The position numbers were made by a program, and so were the translations under genes. Of a stretch of 32,035 nt of DNA, positions 8,928-22,822 are shown one piece after another. This DNA is from Priapulus caudatus (taxonomy: Eukaryota; Priapulida; Priapulimorpha; Priapulimorphida; Priapulidae). The stretch is from assembly GCF_000485595.1 (NCBI RefSeq), contig NW_014577667.1:276325-308359 (forward strand), in the 5' to 3' direction. Within the stretch, counting starts at the first letter, position 1. Every line of letters starts with the position of its first letter. Below the pieces are notes generated by a model that saw only the letters and a program-made list of their open reading frames with translations, ran no database searches and was not told the DNA's origin.

Positions 8928-11900
8928 GTAAGGTTCCTACGATTATCGTGTTTCGAAAACGACTGGCGACTTTTTAATGGTAACCCTGTTTTTGTATCCG
9001 AACATGGAGAGACGCGGAGGCATTGCTGTGATGCAGACACTACATGAGATTTGGCATAGCTGAAAACATTATATTACACATTCACATATTATTGCAATAA
9101 ACGCACATATGAAACCTACCGTTTTAACGGGTTATTATTTCGAGATAGCTATTTTGATTTATATGTTCATTGCTCTCGGTATAGACCGATATACCGGATT
9201 TCGATCATTACAAATACCTAATCACTGATATCCTTTATCAGGTCCAATATGCAGCAGTCAGATGGACATCGTCGGTCGCATGGCTGCCGAGTGGAACGTC
9301 CCGATCTTTACCAGCGGAGGTGTGACGATAGACCAGAGTGAAGGCTTTCCGACGCTCACAAGCTTCGGGCACAACTTCAACAGCGTAAATCGCGCCATGA
9401 TTACTCTGCTGCGTCACTTCCGGTGGTACCACGTCAGCATCATCAACGACGGCGGAAGCTTGGTGACGAATATGGCAGGCGACAGTCTGTTCAAGAGGTA
9501 TCTCGCAGGAACCGTGTCAGAATGATCCCTACGTTAGATGAGACGAGTAGCGCATATTTTATAGTCGTGTGAGTGATAGTCATTCTTTGAAACGAAGAGC
9601 AAACCATCGCAAGAAACTGCACATACACGTACGCGCACGTAAGAAAGTTGAATAAAAAAGGATAGATAATGGCATTATTTTCTTTCATAAAGTTTACTGT
9701 TACGTTTTAATATACATTTGGCACGATTTTTAACTTTAGTTCGCTAAATATGAACGCATGTGGCTGACGATATTGTGTTTCTTGAGGCTCAAAGAATTGG
9801 GGCCGAACGAATTCTCGCCGAATCTACAGAGTATCTCGTACGGAAATTCGACGGAAATAAGGGAAATCCTCAAATCAGCGTCAACGGTTTCAAGAGGTAA
9901 ATTCTCCTGTTTACAAAGCGGCTCCTGTTTTACAAGCGGTGTTTTGACAACGAATGATGCAACACATGCGAATCGAAGGCTGCTATGCTGATTCTGTTAA
10001 CTAACGAGTATTATGCCTTTATTGTGTAAGTATTAATAATAATTATTGATTATATATATCGAGTTATTATTAGTTATGCAATTAAAACGAAGATAATATA
10101 ATTTGAGTCTCGCCCCGGGACGAAGAGAACTAACTTGCTAGCCTTTTGACCACGAGATGACTACTGACCACTGATTTTATACAAAATGCTTTCAGTAATG
10201 TTTGTGCTACCGAGTCAGCGAAGCCAACTGCGCGATATCATGCTGCATGCTCAGAGCCTTGGTATGACTACATCAGGCGACTACGTGTTCATAGGATTAG
10301 AGTTGGAAGACACAGCAAACGACTGGAGCAACTGGGATGACGATGTAAGTGATGATATATGAAAACCGCGGCCGCCTCCACCGCCGCCGCCATCACCATC
10401 ACCACAAACACCACCGCCCCCGCCACCACCACAGCGCCACGCACCACAGCTCACAACCCCGGTCCACCGACGCCGCCACCACCACCGCCACTACCGCCGC
10501 CACCCGCACCGCCGCGTCACCACCAGCCACCGACACCGCCACTACCACCGCCACCACCGCCACCACCACCGCCGTCGCCACCGCCGCCACGCCGCCACCG
10601 CCACTGGCCACCACCACCACACACACCACCAGCAGCAGGCAGCAGCAGGGCAGCAGCAAGCAGCAACAACAAACAACAACAACAACAACAACAATAACAA
10701 CGTCGACAACAGCGACTCAATCCGGTAGTTCGACCTGCCTACTTCATAACACCTCTTCGTATTATACTATACTATACTATACTATACTATAAGCTATACT
10801 ATACTATAGCTATACTATACTAATACTATACTATACTATACTATAACTATACTATACTATACTATACTATACTATACTATACTATACTATACTATACTAT
10901 ACTATACTATACTATACTATATACTATACTATACTATACTATACTATACTATACTATACTATACTATACTATACTATACTATACTATACTATACTATACT
11001 ATAACTATACTATAATACTATACTATAATCTATACTATCTATACTATACTAACTATACTATACTATACTATACTAATACTATACTATACTATAACTAAAT
11101 TACTATACTATACTATACTATACTATACTATACTATACTATAACTATACTCTATACTATACTATACTATAACTATACATAGCTATACACTAACTATACTA
11201 TACTATACTATACTATACTATATCTATAACTATACATATACTATACTATCTATACTATACTATACTATACTATAGCTATACTATACTATACTATACTATC
11301 ATATATATACTATACTATACTATACTATACTATACTATACTAATCTATAGCTTCTATACTATACTATACTATACTATACTATACTATACTATACTATACT
11401 ATACTATACTATACTATACTATACTATACTATACTATACTATAATATACTATACTATACTATACTATACTATACTATACTATACTATACGTGATACCATA
11501 GTATAAGCTAACTATAACTATAGCTATACTATACTATACTATACTATACTTACTACTATACTATACTATAGCTATAACTATAACTATACTATATATATAC
11601 TATAACTATACTATCTATACTATACTATACTATACTATATACTATACTATACCTATACTATACTATACTATACTAACTATACTATAACTATACTATACTC
11701 TATACTATACTATACTATAACTATACTTATACTATACTATACTATATATACTATACGTATACTATTATAGCTATACTGAACTACTTACTATAATGATACT
11801 ATACTATACTATAGCTATACTATAGCTATAGCTATACTATACTTATACTATGCTATAGCTATGGCTATACTATACTATATACTATACTATACTATACTAT

Positions 11901-13344
11901 ACTATGCTATACTATACTATACTATACTATACTATACTATACTATACTATACTATACTATACTATACTATACTATACTATACTATACTATAACTATACTA
12001 TACTATACTATACTATACTATGGCTATGCTATGCTATACTATGCTATACTATATCTATACTCTATACTATTATACTATACTATAGCTATACTATGCTATG
12101 CTATACTATACATACTATTATACTATACTATACTATAGACTATACGTATACTATCGCTATACTAATACTATAACTATCTATACTATACTATATAAGCTTC
12201 TATACTATCTATACTATACTATACTAACTATACTAATACTATACTATAGCTATACTATACTATACTATACTATACTATACTATACTATACTATCACCTAC
12301 TATACTATACTATACTATACTATACTATACTATACATATACTATACTAATACTATCTATCTATACTATACTATACTATACTATACTGTACTCAAACTATA
12401 ACTATACATACTATACTGTACTATCTATCACTAATACTGCTAGCTATAGGTGTACTATACTATACTATAGCTGTCTATACTGTACTGTACTGTACTATAA
12501 CTATACTATACTATACTATACTGTAGCTATACTATACTGTACTGTAGCTATACTATACTATTCTATACTATACTCTATACTTATACTACTACATACTTAC
12601 TAATACTATATACTCATAACTATACTGATACTATACTATAATACTATTACGCTATACTATACTATACTATACTATACTATACTATACTGTACTGTACTGT
12701 ACTGTACTGTACTGTACTGTACTGTACTGTACTGTACTGTACTGTACTGTACGTAGCTGTACTGTACTGTACTGTAGCATATACAATACTATACTGTACT
12801 GTACTGTAGCTGTAGCTGTACTGTACGTGTACTGTACTGTACTGTACTGTACTGTACTGTACTGTAGCTTAGCTGTAACTTACTATACTATACTATACTA
12901 TACTATACTATACCTATAGCTATACTATACTATATACTATACTATACTTCTATACTATACTATACTATACTATACTATACTATACTATACTATACTATAC
13001 TATACTATATTATACTATACTATACTATACTATACTATACTATACTATACTATACTATACTATACTATACTATACTATACTATACTATACTATAACTATA
13101 CTAAACTATACTAAACTATACTAAACTATACTATACTATACTATACTATACTATACTATACTATACTATACTATACTATACTATACTATACTATACTATA
13201 CTATACTATACTATACTATACTATCTATACTATACTTATACTATACTATACTATACTATACTATACTATACTATACTATACTACTATACTATATATATAC
13301 TATACTATACTATACTATTACTATATATATATATCTATATACTA

Positions 13345-13415
<71 letters not shown>

Positions 13416-14175
13416 ATACATATATAGGCGGCGAGACGGGCTTACGAGTCATTGATCATCGTGAAGACAGGGCGGTCGACGGGAGCATATTTCAACGACT
13501 TTGTTAGGCATGTGAAAGCTCGTTCACTAAAAGACTACGGATATGTTTACAACGAAAGCGATACCACTGTGGTAAGGCTCGCGTAAAGTCAGGTTCTATT
13601 CGGTTCCTTTTTTTGTTGTAAGAAGGATGTAAGTAGTTTCTAAAACAGCATAGCGTGTGATTTACCCATAGAGTAAAATAGGTTACGTTAAAAGTGCATT
13701 AGTAAATATATTTATCAATTTTATTTGAATAAAATGCAGTATTTTTACGGTCGGTTTGTCAACATTATTTTGTCGACTGTTCTGCGACAATACTAAAATT
13801 GGTTTCTTCGGAAAAGATGAGTAAAAATACAATGTCTCGGCCATGAAACAAGAGGCGAGCGAAACTAGAGTAATCACTTTGAGAAAGTTGTATTAAAATT
13901 CTTTGACACAGTTCCCGACACCAGTAACGGGAATGTATGCAGCCGTTATCATCTACATGGCAGCGCTAAATGAGTCCATCACTAATGGCATCGACCCGAC
14001 GGATGGAAGAAAATTTTCAACAATTCCTGTGAATAGAACATTTCCCGTGCATCTATTAGATGGTACGTTTTTTTAACATCTTGATGCTCTAGATCTGGTC
14101 TACACACTTCTAGCATGTCGACAGCGCAGTCATGTAGGCCTACACCCTACGTCATTTTCTCTGTTCGTGAAGCAC

Positions 14176-14234
<59 letters not shown>

Positions 14235-14860
14235 GCATGCGCGCGTGCGTGTGTGTGGTCCGGAGAAAGTATGATGCAAGCCAAGTACAGTTTTGCGCGC
14301 TTTATCAGACCTCGGACAAAGGGGCGCATCGCTTCAACGGCAAGACGTTGAAAAACATTCCGTGCCCACGTTGTTATGTGTTACCCGCTCAATTGTGACC
14401 ACCGCTTAATCGGGGTTCCTGGCCTGACCCTCTAAAGCGGTCAATAAGTACAATAAAAATGTGTGGTGGTTTAAACTTAAACCAGCTTCGCGAAGCCATT
14501 TTGCTCGCGAGTTTTCGCTCTTGGGCAAAAAGATTTCCCTCTTCAGGATAAATCTTCATATGTCTCTCGTAACAGGACAATAATCTTGGCGAATATGATA
14601 ACGTTACGTTTATGATTACAACAACATTTGCTGCGACGATATAGGAGTGGTGGCCTGCTTGCTGTGTAAGCCGATAGCACCCATCCTATGTTATGTTCTG
14701 TGTAGGCGTGACTTCTGGCGTCACAATTAACATGCTTGGTCTGAAGACATTCAAATACGAGCTGATGGACCTGGATCCAGCGATAGGCAAATTCGTTGTA
14801 AGTACCTCACCATCATAGCTGCGCCGTAAAAATGTGAAACACCCGTAAACAGATCCACAG

Positions 14861-14916
<56 letters not shown>

Positions 14917-16693
14917 AGTATAGAGGAGAGTACAGTATAGTTCAGTAGCGCAGCGCAGAATTGAATAAAAATGAATAGAATAGAATAGAATAGAATAGAA
15001 TAGAATAGAATAGAATAGAATAGAATAGAATAGAATAGAATAGAATAGAATAGAATAGAATAAAATGTGTGCGTTACGCTGTACATTACACGTGCATTTA
15101 CGTTTCGATGTCTAGAGGATAGGATCTTTCAACCCAGATCAAGACATCGTCGAAATGAATAGGCACGCTCATTGGCCAGGAGGCGTGCCCACTCCCCCCG
15201 ATGTACCAGTATGTGGGTTCTTAGGATATGCACCAGAATGCAATCCAAAGGCTCCAGGTTAGTAGGATTTGTGTGTAAAATGGCTGTCTTGCTTCGCTCG
15301 ACAGTCGGGCCCAGTGATGGCTGGTGAACACAGGCAATTTGCTCACAAAATCGATATTTTTCGTTCACAAGAGGTTAAAACAAAAAAAACAAAAACAATA
15401 ACTACATATTTTTAAAACAGTTCACAAGAATCAAAAAGCATCTGTACGGCCTACGGCATAGGCCGAGATATTTTAGTTCACTGACCCACGTGAGCGACAG
15501 TGCCTAAACGGCGATACTGAAAATGGTAATTTCATACGATTTTTTTATTATAGATTATATAAACACATTTTCCTTTAGGTGAGCAAGATTGCATAACGGC
15601 GCTAAGGAAAATCGTCACAGGGCCATACATTTACGAAACCTTACTCTAAAACAAAAAGTTCAAGATAACCACACTATCAAAAAAGGGCTGCTTTCAGAAG
15701 GCAGTAAAACAAAATGGCTGCTTCATCCTCTGAAAGATGTTTTGTTCAGAATTTTTTTTTTTACTTTCAATGGCAAAAATTAATAAAAAATAGTAAACGA
15801 AGAATTTCCGCCGGATTCGTGCAGACGACTAGATGTTTTTGATTAACAAACAGACAAACAGTATTCAAATTATTATATAGATGCGTGCATACGTGTGTGC
15901 GTGTTTATGATCCTGGGGCCCGCTGTCAGAAACATCGCAAAGTTAAGGCTACTGTTAATGCTAAGATAGCATTTACGACTAATGTTTTTTTCTGACGGGC
16001 CCCTGGTCACGATAAGGTACTGCAATCTATTTTGAAATAAATAAGTTACTACAATAACAACATGTACAATAATACACATACAGTCAGTCGCAAAAGCTGT
16101 TGGGATATACTTTAGAGAATTATGTGATACATCTAATATAGCATTTACGACTAATGTTAAGACAAATTTTTTTCTGACGGGCCCCTGGTCACGATAAGGT
16201 ACTGCAATCTATTTTGAAATAAATNAGAAGAGAGGGAGAGAGAGAAAGAGAGAGAGAGAGAACGCACGCGTAACTTAATATACCTTATATATGCTGTCTG
16301 GTCAATATATTGATCGTGACTAGTTTGTCTCCTTACTGCTACAGATATTAAACGTGTGTATGCGTTTGTGTGAATGTGAAAATTACCGGCTGTTGTGTGT
16401 TTTCACAGGTGGAATAAACACGATGACCTTAATCACGATCATCGTCACCAGCGCAATACTGATTATCGTCATCATCGTGCTGATATTCGTCCTAAGGTGA
16501 TGCCGCACGATTCATTACAAAGTCTGATTTATTGTATATATATAATTATGTATATTATGTATATATATATATATATATATATATAAATATATTATACAAA
16601 ATATCATTATCAAAATCAATATATATATATGTGTGTGTGCGTGCGTGCGGGCGTGCGTGCGTGCGTGCGTGCGGGCGTGCGTGCGGGCGTGTG

Positions 16694-16729
<36 letters not shown>

Positions 16730-16786
16730 TACGTGCGTGCGTACGTGCGTGCGTACGTGTGTGTGTATATATAAATAAATCACACG

Positions 16787-16831
<45 letters not shown>

Positions 16832-17640
16832 TTTATTTTGCTAGTATCTGTATTTTTTAACGCGCTCAAGTTGAAAAGCAGGGAACAACAAAACATAATG
16901 AGCTTACGCATGACCGATGCAACCCGCAAGTCGAGAAAACATAGCAAGAACGCACGAGGCTTGCCTTTGCTCACTGCATTTATATTAATATATCTCTACA
17001 TATCTATGCAGCGGTAATTTTTTCACGTTACCTGAACCGATATACGTGACGCAAACGATGTAGTACTTGTGATACTTCGAGGAGTGAAATTAAATGAAAA
17101 TCGTTTGTTACGTCACATTGAAGAAAGACGCACATCTATAAGTACAGCTTTCGAAATAGGTTTAATTATGAAAAAATGATATCTATTTTTTTCAACATGT
17201 ATATATATATATTTTTTTTTCAACTTTAAGATGTTTTGTGATGCAAATACTAGTAAATAAATAGAAACGATTTTCGTCTAAGGATATCCCTCAAGCAGAC
17301 ACATTTTTCAAGAATTTACTAATACGCGCTCTTTGGGCAGATGATCAAGAGGTCAATACCATAAGCCCAATTAATAATTATTAGCGTGGTCCTCCTCAAC
17401 ATTTTACTTGATACCTTCGTACTTCATACTCACTTGGTTTATGTAGCCAAATTATCATAGAGCGGGACCTGAGTGATCAATGGTGGAAAGTGAACAGCGA
17501 TGAAGTTGAGAACATCACCACGAGCAAGGCGGCTAACCTGGACAAGGACAAGGACAGTAACTCGCATAGTGTAAGTAGACGAGTTCACGTGTTAAGCGGG
17601 AACAAAAACAATGTGTAGTACACACACACGCACACACACG

Positions 17641-17698
<58 letters not shown>

Positions 17699-20600
17699 TA
17701 TCTACGCACAAAGACATTTACACCCGCACGCACGCGCGCGTGTAGGTTCATCTCTGCGGTTAGTGAGGAAACGCCAGCTAGTCGTTCACACTACTCACTC
17801 ACTACTCTGGTATAATGTTGGGGGGATTTCTCACTCTCGCTCTATGTTCCGAGGGTAATATATTATCTCTGCCAAACGGCAATGGATACGTCTAGACTTA
17901 TATTATATATATAGACTATAGTTGATATATAATATATTGTATAATACGCATATATAGTATATCTATCTATGGCAGCATGACGTATGGAATTCTAATCATA
18001 ACGATGGTACCATGTTCCAGGTTCCATGGTACCAGGGAAATTCCCTATTATCTACTTCTGACAGTATGCATGTATAGATGAACTAATTAAGTATGTTGGA
18101 AATACGATATCTGCCTACTAATTAAAGCTTTCAAGACCATATCTCCATTTATCAGGCGTTATCAGTGAATGATTGGAACACGATATTAATCGATTTAACG
18201 CGTCCATTAAACGATACACTAACTTCCTATATGCCCACCGTTTACCTTCTCGCTTTGCCGCTCCTTCTAGATCTCCGGTAGTTCTGCAACAGGTGGCGCT
18301 GTAACCAGGATCGGCATATATAACGTAAGCGTCTACATAGAGCATGCATATTTCCCAGCGCGCGTGTTCAATTTGGCGGACACTATATAACAATCACCGC
18401 ACCGCTATACTTAATTTAAGAATATTAACTAACGATAACCGCATGTAAAAAATTGCAGCAATCATGTTTGCTTCTGAGACAACCGTTAAAATCTGTCGGT
18501 CCATGATCAATATTGCGTACGTCTATCTCATATGTGTAATGTATGCGATATGATGTATGAAAGTGTGTGGCTAGGGGAGCGTGTGCGTACGTGCGTGCGT
18601 GCGTGCGTGCGGGAGATGCGCGCGTGTGTGTTGTGTTTGTTTGTAGCCATGTTACATCGTTTAGGGCCGACAATGCGCCGTGAGGATGGTTCGGCATCAT
18701 GAAATCAAGATCACACGAGACGTTCTTCTGGAGCTGAAATACGTAAATATACTCTTAAAGAAACACAATCTGGCATTTAAGTGTTCTCAGTTTAGCCCAG
18801 ATCCCGCCCCGCGGCGATTGGCAGGGTTTGCGCACAATGATTGTAATCGTAAGCTTACAGCATATGTTGCCTTGTGGGAGCACACTCGCATTCAACACAC
18901 GCACACGCGCAATTGCACACGCGCACACGTACATCAACAGTTTTTGTGGGTATGGCTCCTGAGACATGCATGTACTAGCAGCACCTGTAAATGCCAGACT
19001 ACGAGAGATTGAGAGCACATACCCCCCCCCCATCGTGTCCTGTTAATATTTAATGCACAGAAGCCTTAGCCTCACGTAGATCATAATATATATACTATTA
19101 CCACTGAGATAACTCTTTAATATACACTGTGCCAAAACCAATAGCTCATATACCCATTGGTTTCCTATTATAGTATATCTTGATCATGTACGTATATTAT
19201 GCCGTATAATATATCTTGCATCGTCGGACGCGTACGTTCAAGGTTCAACAGCTGATGCTCGCTGAGAATCTTGTCAGCTACCTCGGCGTCTGCGCCGAAC
19301 CGGGTCACGTGATGATCCTCACCGAACTCTGCAGGAAGGGAAACGTGTATGACATAATCGGCAACGAGGCGATCACATTCGACTGGGACTACAAACATGC
19401 ATTCATTAACGATATCATATGCGTGAGTATATATATATATACTATATATATATATATTGATTTATGTACCAAGTGCGTCGCGCATGTTTTGGCGTATATG
19501 CTATATAGAATTTTAAAAGAGGAACAGAGTTTAAAACCTGCTGCGCGTACTTCCAGTACCCCCCCCCAAACCACCGAGCGTCGTACCCCACTTTAGGGCA
19601 ATATTTTATGTTAAGGTGCTTCTAAATCCTCCCTTCTCTCCTCTCTCCCCTCCCTCCCTCGCCTCCCTCCCTCTCTCGCTCTCTCGTAGAGGCTTTGCTA
19701 CACAACGTTAAATTCAGACTTATTAAAACCCTGTTCGTGCTTGTTCGCCGAACCATCTCGGCGAAGCTGAAGAGAAGAAGCGCTCTCTTTTATCATCATA
19801 GGAATAAAGCGTGCCACGTATCATTACAGCCACGGTACAATAAACCCGACCGCCACTGNTGAGGGTAGCATTACATGAGACAAACATAACAAGGAGTGTA
19901 ACACTACATGAAGGGAGCATCACAATAGGGTAACTCTACATGAGGGTAGCATTACATGAGACAAACATAACAAGGAGTGTAACACTACATGAAGGGAGCA
20001 TCACAATAGGGTAACTCTACACAAGGAGAACATTACATGAGGCGGACATTACATAAATGTTCGTCGCATCATCAGCGTCAGGGGACTAAAGATATTGACG
20101 TATACAGTTGCGCGACATGACAAGAACCGACCATTTTTCGGAGTATATCTAAAGGATCTATAAGCAGCTTATCAGTTAATTAAGGGCTGTTACATATGCT
20201 TCGACTTCTCAGTGAGGTATAGCCGTTGGCGAAACGCAAAAAAACGCGCGTGTTGAAAATAACACGGCTCAATTGATTGTAAAAAGTGAAGATGTAAAAC
20301 AAGCTCTGGTACAAATACCCTCGTGCTCGTTTACAAATATATATTGTTTACCGTAGCTGTATAACCTGGACATGCACCGCTAACGACTGTTCGTGAATGT
20401 GTTTGCACGTAGGGTATGCAAGAAATCCACAACTCGGATATTAGATGGCACGGGAAACTGAATTCGAGAAACTGTGTAATAAGCGCACAGTTCGTGCTTA
20501 AAATAACCGATTACGGACTGCAGAGCTTCAGGGATGACAACATTCTTGACATGGAGCAGGATGGCATGGCTACATGCTATAGTCGTAAGTATCAGAATGT

Positions 20601-20711
20601 CAGGCGTGAAGAGAAACAAATGTTTTTAACTCGCTTCTGATATTATATAATAAATAAATAAATAAATAATTATAAATAATATATAAGGTATATATATATG
20701 TGTGTCTGTAT

Positions 20712-20791
<80 letters not shown>

Positions 20792-21547
20792 TGGTGTGTG
20801 TGTTGCGTGCGCGCGTGCGTATGTATGTGCGATTTTACGCATTTATTTGCCCGATTAAATAATGCGATTAGATAATTAAATCTAAAACAGCCACGACGAT
20901 TTTCTACTTGCGTGATCCTGCAATAATGCGTGAAAGTTCGTGAATGATTCTTACATAAACGCAACCAAAATGCAGTATGTCAGAAATTTAAACTATAACG
21001 AAATCTGTAACTTTATTTTCACTGGTCTATGTATTTCTGCCTATCATTCTTTCTGTTTCATAACTTATACGCAGGATTCCAAATGCGAAACAGACATCTG
21101 TAAAATGTCATCATTCGGCGTGTCAAAGAATATAGTATCAATAATTCAACATCTCCAGCCCGCCCAGCAAACTTTGTTTGTGGGTATTAACGAATAGCAT
21201 AACTTCGGGCACCGACATGCCACTGTGAACGAGCCGCCATGTTGTCACCTGGTTCCACCTGGCTCGTTTCGGCATTCGCAGCGGCGCATCGTTGCACCGG
21301 AGCATGTTTACCATTCAGCAATCAGTCGAACGAAGTCAAAAGGGCGACGTATACAGGTCGCGATCCTAGTTTGGGAGATTCGTCACGCGGCCAGCTTGGC
21401 CTACCAAATGTTTCAAATAGACGGACCGAAAAGCGTGGCGCTACGTCACCGTGTGCGCCTGAGTACATATCTTCAGGGTCGTAGCTAACTGTGGGACCAG
21501 GGGAGGGAGAGCCCTCCCCAGATTAATGTAGATATTAACAGAAATGC

Positions 21548-21587
<40 letters not shown>

Positions 21588-22770
21588 TATTACACACTCC
21601 TGATATTATTACATGACCAATGTCGAAGTTCTGCCCACGTCATCTGTGGAAATCATAAGCGCGCATTTGTCTTTACCCCGTCTCATTTAGGGCAAAATAA
21701 GTTAGCTAGGCCTCTGCTGTTACGTAGATATGGGATGAAATTGGACTGACAGGCTAAACTGTAGTTCTATAGAGTAATAGGAAAGTTCTTCTCATAATAC
21801 GCTGTGGTTATGTGCTATGTCGTATAGCGATTAAAATGGTAACATTACCGAAGTAACAGTATCGAGTTCTTCAACAGTGGTTGAAAACAAATTTGATATT
21901 AATCACTCCTGATTTCATGAGTAGAAATTCATTTCAATTAATTTCATCTAAATAAATGTATTATACTAACAGAAGGAAATCCACTATCGTAGTTGTAGAT
22001 GTTACTTTGTACCCGTAGTTGCTTCTTTACAAAATAACAAAATAAATTGTTCGTGCATTTATTAGAGGTGATACAGAAATCCAGGCAGAGACTGGATCGC
22101 CGCCTCTAACGGCCGAAATCGCTGATGAATTGGACACCCGCCTGACGACGCTCGTTTAAAAACTTGCTGGCGGAAAATCCCGATCAAGCGACCTTCATTT
22201 TCAGTGATCAAGTCCTGATGCTCACGAACGAGATGATTAGGTATTGCACGCCGGCACGCACGCACGCACGCACGCACGCACACACGCACGCACAACTGCT
22301 ACAACATACAACGAAAATGTATGCAAAATGATGAAATGACACATTCATCCTTATGAGTTTCCTTCGACTAAGATTTCTCGTTTCTTTCCCCGCCACCCCC
22401 ACCACTCGGCGCGCAGTAAAGGAAGGCACAACGGCGTCGCCGTCCCTGTCGTCGGCCGCTTTGGAAAAGTACGCCGGTAACTTGGAGGCGATGGTCGAGG
22501 TGCGCACGATGGAGTATCTGGACGAGAAGCGAAAAGTCGAGAAGCTGCTCTACGAAATCCTCCCAAAGTGAGAAATTCCTTTCTGGCTGTACCGCGATGA
22601 CGTCGCGTGTGGGTGTGACATTAAAGCTGTCGCTTCTGATACTGCTGCTACTGCTGCTACTGCTGCTGATACTGCTACTGCTACGGTGCTACCGCTGCTG
22701 CTGCTGCTGCTACTGCTGCTACTGTGCTACTACTGCTGCTGTTGACTGCTGTTTACTGTGCCTACTGCTG

Positions 22771-22822
<52 letters not shown>

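Larger units (their letters stand above)
15258..16408. other. Intron 8
   Basis: No gene seen. It contains a short palindromic element (15912-16006), a partial duplicate of it ending at an N (16225), and a GA repeat (16229-16262). The part from 15258 to 15900 is AT-rich unique sequence with several A-runs. Confidence 0.5.
17571..18270. other. Intron 10
   Basis: No gene seen. It contains a CA repeat (17617-17699), an AT-rich patch (17895-17965) and a hairpin at 18005-18034 followed by a GGGAAATTCC sequence. Confidence 0.5.

Noticed and set aside
10349-10792. His/Thr/Ala- and Pro-rich open frames after exon 4
   Set aside because: They are translations of the CCACCG/CAA repeat. The donor GTAAGT at 10345 and the perfect phase match to exon 5 show that the stretch is intron.
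11904-12349. Tyr/Thr/Ile/Leu-rich open frames
   Set aside because: They are direct translations of the ACTAT pentanucleotide repeat and lie inside an intron.
16629-16774. Cys/Arg/Ala-rich open frames
   Set aside because: They are translations of the GTGC tetranucleotide repeat.
20940-21197. Open frame in intron 14
   Set aside because: It has no recognisable motif, its codon use is unremarkable, and it lies between two well-supported exons of one gene.
21239-21484. Alternative frame in exon 15 that fits the splice phase of exon 14
   Set aside because: It gives a Ser/Arg-rich protein without the APE, WEI or YQMF motifs, whereas the neighbouring frame matches the kinase-homology domain.
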